The notes below the pieces were generated by a model that saw only the letters and a program-made list of their open reading frames with translations, had not been told where the DNA came from and did no database searches. From an uncultured Ruminococcus sp. (lineage in GTDB: Bacteria; Bacillota_A; Clostridia; RUG12999), in assembly GCA_902783995.1 (NCBI GenBank), contig CACZTG010000146.1:1-7894 (forward strand): a DNA stretch of 7,894 bases. The letters run 5' to 3'. Shown piece after piece: positions 6,087-7,894 of this stretch; the first letter of the stretch is position 1; the number at the start of each line of letters is the position of its first letter. Made by a program: the position numbers and the translations under genes.

Positions 6087-6109
6087 ACGTGTGTCAGTTC
6101 TCTTGACAC
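6076..6109. repeat. REP-like palindrome, copy 2 (5' leader of GH18 gene)
   Basis: Perfect 8-bp arms GTGTCAAG (6076-6083) and CTTGACAC (6102-6109) separated by 18 bases. Relative to copy 1 it is inverted, has a 7-base insertion TGTGTCA, and one A for G. The insertion creates an alternative inner hairpin, GTGTCA (6091-6096) with TGACAC (6104-6109). It abuts the AGGAGG ribosome site of the GH18 gene. Confidence 0.75.
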
Positions 6110-6110
6110 C

Positions 6111-6312
6111 TGGTTTTTTTAGTATTACATCGAGCTTGACTCAATTATCTTTTTTAAACAGATGAGCACGGTTCCCGTTTAGCAATAAACGCGCATTTTA
6201 ACAGACGCTTTTACTTCGAGTATTCATTGCTATGGGATAATTATATCATATTCTTTTGAAAAAATCTACTGCTTTTATAAAAAGACTTCACTTTTTCATT
6301 GTTTTATGTTGA
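6111..6312. other. intergenic stretch with no recognised gene
   Basis: A/T-rich DNA between the repeat upstream of the GH18 gene and the insertion-sequence remnant. It holds the long predicted 5' leader of the GH18 transcript and the candidate -10 element. Six-frame reading by eye gave only short peptides with no family resemblance, apart from a possible frameshifted transposase stretch (LFYVEKLKN) just before 6320. Confidence 0.5.
6240..6248 (-). promoter_or_regulatory. candidate extended -10 promoter for GH18 gene
   Basis: On the minus strand the bases read TGATATAAT, a consensus TATAAT with the TGn extension. The -35 position (TAGATT) is poor, as allowed for extended -10 promoters. It would give a leader of about 170 bases that includes REP-like copy 2. 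No better promoter was seen closer to the gene. Confidence 0.4.
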
Positions 6313-6423
6313 AAAATTAAAAAATACATTAATTACTGTAATAACGCAAGAATTTCTGCAAGACTGAAAGGAATGAGTCCGGTACAATACCGAACTCATT
6401 ATCAAGCAAGTTATTTTGTCTAA
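6313..6423 (+). pseudogene. remnant of IS3-family transposase (OrfB) C-terminus
   Basis: Read in the frame ending with TAA at 6421-6423, the bases encode KIKKYINYCNNARISAR and then LKGMSPVQYRTHYQASYFV. YINYxNNxRI followed by LKGMSPVQYRTH is the unmistakable last segment of IS3/IS150-type transposases (end of the rve integrase domain, after the catalytic glutamate). Only 36 codons remain; a TGA at 6310-6312 closes the frame. The stretch LFYVEKLKN in another frame just upstream, next to a run of A residues (6319-6324), hints that a one-base indel separates two pieces. The DDE catalytic domain and OrfA are absent, so the element is dead. Confidence 0.82.
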
Positions 6424-6441
6424 ACTTTGTGATTCACTTCA
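6417..6441 (+). mobile_element. right terminal inverted repeat of an IS3-family element
   Basis: TGTCTAAACTTT followed by a sequence ending CACTTCA, with the transposase stop codon inside the repeat, is the usual layout of the right end of Firmicute IS3/IS150-like elements. The element end is placed at CA 6440-6441. No matching left end (TGAAGTGA and following bases) was found in the window, so the element is truncated on its left side. Confidence 0.6.
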
Positions 6442-6584
6442 ATTTTGGGAGCGCAGACCACGTTTATTTGCGCTTTTGTTTCCGTACCTTTTGCGAAACA
6501 GAATACAATCCTGACGTCCTTGTAAACGGTAAAATTGTTCAATTTTGCGTATGGTTAATAAACGTTTTTAATTGTTTATATCAG
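6442..6584. other. spacer between IS end and glutathione peroxidase gene
   Basis: No recognised gene. On the minus strand a stop-free stretch of 44 codons (6554 down to 6420) reads protein-like (for example FTVYKDVRIVFCFAKG) and runs into the IS end, but it lacks a start codon with a ribosome site, and the plus strand is also open here. The small palindrome AAAATT-GTTC-AATTTT (6531-6546) is A/T-only. No convincing terminator for the peroxidase operon was seen. Confidence 0.4.
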
Positions 6585-7124
6585 TTACAATAATGACGCC
6601 ACACACTTTTCCACTTCAGCCATATCTGCTGTCGGTTCAAAACGTGCAACAACATTGCCGTTACAGTCTATAATAAATTTTGTGAAATTCCATTTTATAT
6701 CGGACTTTTTATCCCAATCGGGGTCAGCCTCGGAAAACATCTTTTCGAGCAGAGCTTTATATTGATGTTCATCAAAACCCCCGAACCCTTTTTGGGATTT
6801 CAGATAAGTGTATAACGGCAGTTCGTTTTCGCCGTTTACGTCTGCTTTCTTCATCTGCGGAAAGGTAGTATTAAAGTGCATTGTGCAAAAGTCATGAATT
6901 TCATCATCGGTTCCGGGAGCTTGCCCGCCAAACTGATTACACGGTATGTCCAAAATTTCCAACCCTTTATCATGATACTTTTCATACATCTGTTCAATCG
7001 GTGCATACTGTGGCGTGAAGCCGCATCCTGTGGCTGTATTTACAACCATAATTACTTTGCCCTTATAGTCAGATAAATTTAGCTGTTCGCCTTTTCCTGT
7101 TGTAATTGTATAATCATAAATCAT
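6585..7124 (-). CDS. glutathione peroxidase family protein, probably thioredoxin-dependent
   Basis: A 179-residue thioredoxin-fold peroxidase. The peroxidatic residue is C34 in NTATGCGFTPQY (cysteine, not selenocysteine); Q64 in PCNQFGGQ and W145-N146 in WNFTKF complete the catalytic tetrad. C80 in IHDFCTMHF matches the resolving cysteine of yeast Gpx3-like and plant enzymes, so it most likely reduces H2O2 or lipid hydroperoxides with thioredoxin rather than glutathione, as expected for a clostridial cytoplasm. No signal peptide. GGAGG lies 9 bases before the ATG and 14 bases separate it from the flavodoxin gene, so it is the last gene of a three-gene operon. The operon promoter is outside the window. 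Length and motifs are complete. Confidence 0.94.
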   Translation of the reverse strand: MIYDYTITTGKGEQLNLSDYKGKVIMVVNTATGCGFTPQYAPIEQMYEKYHDKGLEILDIPCNQFGGQAPGTDDEIHDFCTMHFNTTFPQMKKADVNGENELPLYTYLKSQKGFGGFDEHQYKALLEKMFSEADPDWDKKSDIKWNFTKFIIDCNGNVVARFEPTADMAEVEKCVASLL

Positions 7125-7138
7125 TTCTTGAAACCTCC

Positions 7139-7531
7139 TTATACAAACTTTTCAGCAAAGACTGCCGCTTCTTTTTTCTGCGCTTCGCTCGGCTTATTTT
7201 TTACATAGAAATATTCGGGTTCAACGGTAATGCCATTGACGGACAATCCCTTTTTTATAAGTTCCACAGAATGCTTTGAAAGCCAAGAGGTCGAAAAAAC
7301 GACAGCCTTTTTTACATTATCCTTTTTCAGTGTCTTCATGTATTCTTTCAGGTGACTGTCAAGACCGTAAGCATATAACGCTCCGCCTATAAACAGCACA
7401 TCGACAGGCTCGGTTATTTGTGCTTCGAGCTTTTCAACTGATATAGCCTCTGCATTAACCGCTCTTGCGATTGCTTCTGCAACCGCTTTTGTATTTCCTG
7501 ACCTTGAGTAATATCTGACCGCTATATTCAT
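7139..7531 (-). CDS. small flavodoxin-family protein
   Basis: A 130-residue cytoplasmic protein. Residues 7-18 (YYSRSGNTKAVA) form the flavodoxin FMN-phosphate loop, with the usual S/T-x-S/T-G-x-T spacing (S9-S11-G12-T14) after the first beta strand. FIGGALYAYGLDSHLKEYM (about 48-66) corresponds to the loop over the flavin ring, and KAVVFSTSW to the next strand. It is slightly shorter than classical flavodoxins (about 140-170 residues) and may be of the protoporphyrinogen-oxidase-like/flavodoxin_5 type. AAAGGAG ends 7 bases before the ATG and overlaps the region of the upstream stop, leaving a gap of 12 bases from the rubredoxin-containing gene. It probably exchanges electrons with that protein or with its redox partners. 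Confidence 0.88.
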   Translation of the reverse strand: MNIAVRYYSRSGNTKAVAEAIARAVNAEAISVEKLEAQITEPVDVLFIGGALYAYGLDSHLKEYMKTLKKDNVKKAVVFSTSWLSKHSVELIKKGLSVNGITVEPEYFYVKNKPSEAQKKEAAVFAEKFV

Positions 7532-7543
7532 AATTGTTCTCCT

Positions 7544-7894
7544 TTAAGCCTTATTGAATTTTTCTTTTGGTTGCTTGCATCTCGGACATTTCCAGTCGTC
7601 GGGCAAATCTTCAAATGCAACTCCGTCATGCTCTGAAGGGTCATATACATATCCGCATACGGAGCAGACATATTTGCCGCTTGCTTCTTTTTTAGAAAAA
7701 TCCACTTCGGCAAGGACGGTCGGTACAGGGTTATCCAAATCCATTACACGCTTTGCTTCAAGATTTTCATATCCTTGCGGTGTGTGAGTGCCGCAATATA
7801 CCGTTGGATTATTGCGTATAAAATCACGCACGCGGTCAAGCGTCTTGCGAGCAGCAGTTTTGTCATCAAACACAACAGAGAGTTTATTGTCGTA
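7544..7894 (-). CDS. MBL-fold hydrolase with C-terminal rubredoxin domain (5' partial)
   Basis: The frame is open to the window edge: codons for YDNKLSV precede the GTG at 7873, so that GTG is internal and the N-terminal part is missing. The first visible third ([39 protein letters not shown]) resembles the end of N-acyl-homoserine-lactonase-like metallo-beta-lactamase proteins, the His in GTHTP being the likely last metal ligand. The rest is a complete rubredoxin: CSVCG, then [16 protein letters not shown], four cysteines binding one iron, with the conserved DDW. It is the first visible gene of the operon with flavodoxin and peroxidase. A redox role (rubredoxin electron transfer, as in other MBL-rubredoxin proteins) is inferred; the MBL metal site HxHxDH is outside the window, so activity cannot be judged. 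Confidence 0.85.
   Translation of the reverse strand, partial: YDNKLSVVFDDKTAARKTLDRVRDFIRNNPTVYCGTHTPQGYENLEAKRVMDLDNPVPTVLAEVDFSKKEASGKYVCSVCGYVYDPSEHDGVAFEDLPDDWKCPRCKQPKEKFNKA

Noticed and set aside
4829..6125. AGTAT direct repeat (4829-4833 and 6121-6125) as a target-site duplication around the GH18 cassette
   Set aside because: Only five A/T-rich bases, at unequal distances from the palindromes; expected by chance.
6372..6400. Palindrome AATGAGT-C-CGGTA with TACCG-A-ACTCATT, a possible terminator
   Set aside because: No T-tract on either strand, and the bases lie within the transposase remnant codons for MSPVQYRTH; treated as chance symmetry.
6531..6546. A/T palindrome AAAATT-GTTC-AATTTT as terminator of the peroxidase operon
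   Set aside because: The stem has only A/T pairs and is not followed by a convincing T-tract on the minus strand.

Overview
The window looks like chromosomal DNA of an anaerobic, low-to-moderate GC Firmicute, most likely a clostridial (Eubacteriales) gut or sediment lineage. The reasons are strong AGGAGG-type ribosome binding sites, sigma-A promoters with 17-bp spacers, a GlpP antiterminator, and a rubredoxin/flavodoxin oxidative-stress set. Genus and species cannot be told from this sequence alone.

Region 1 (1-3915, + strand) is a glycerol-3-phosphate (G3P) block. It holds the 3' part of a FAD-dependent dehydrogenase with a C-terminal BFD-type [2Fe-2S] domain, then a second FAD/NAD(P) oxidoreductase (GTG start overlapping the previous stop), then a short cysteine-rich DUF1667 protein. 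These three probably form one G3P-oxidising electron-transfer complex. The DUF1667 protein appears to lack its usual C-terminal segment, and its stop codon lies in the -35 box of a good sigma-A promoter that serves glpP and a HAD-IIA sugar/polyol-phosphatase-like gene.

Region 2 (3912-4693, + strand) starts with a perfect consensus promoter. A short leader with two GAATA-loop hairpins follows; the second hairpin is a textbook intrinsic terminator and its 5' arm can also pair with a segment beside the Shine-Dalgarno. This is a candidate riboswitch or attenuator controlling a half-size EamA/DMT transporter. Next come a promoter, a tRNA-Leu(CAG) gene with encoded CCA, and a strong terminator.

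Region 3 (4694-6584) is an accessory patch between the tRNA and the stress operon. A GH18 glycosidase gene (- strand, putative lipoprotein, visibly richer in GC than its neighbours) is flanked by two inverted copies of a REP-like palindrome built on GTGTCAAG/CTTGACAC. One copy is fused to the ribosome binding site and can form alternative hairpins, one of which hides the Shine-Dalgarno. Beyond it is a decayed 3' end of an IS3-family insertion sequence (transposase C-terminus plus terminal repeat).

Region 4 (6585-7894, - strand) is a tightly packed operon, in transcription order: an MBL-fold hydrolase with a C-terminal rubredoxin domain (5' end outside the window), a small flavodoxin, and a glutathione-peroxidase-family enzyme with the 2-Cys arrangement of thioredoxin-dependent members. 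It reads as an electron-transfer/peroxide-defence unit of an anaerobe.
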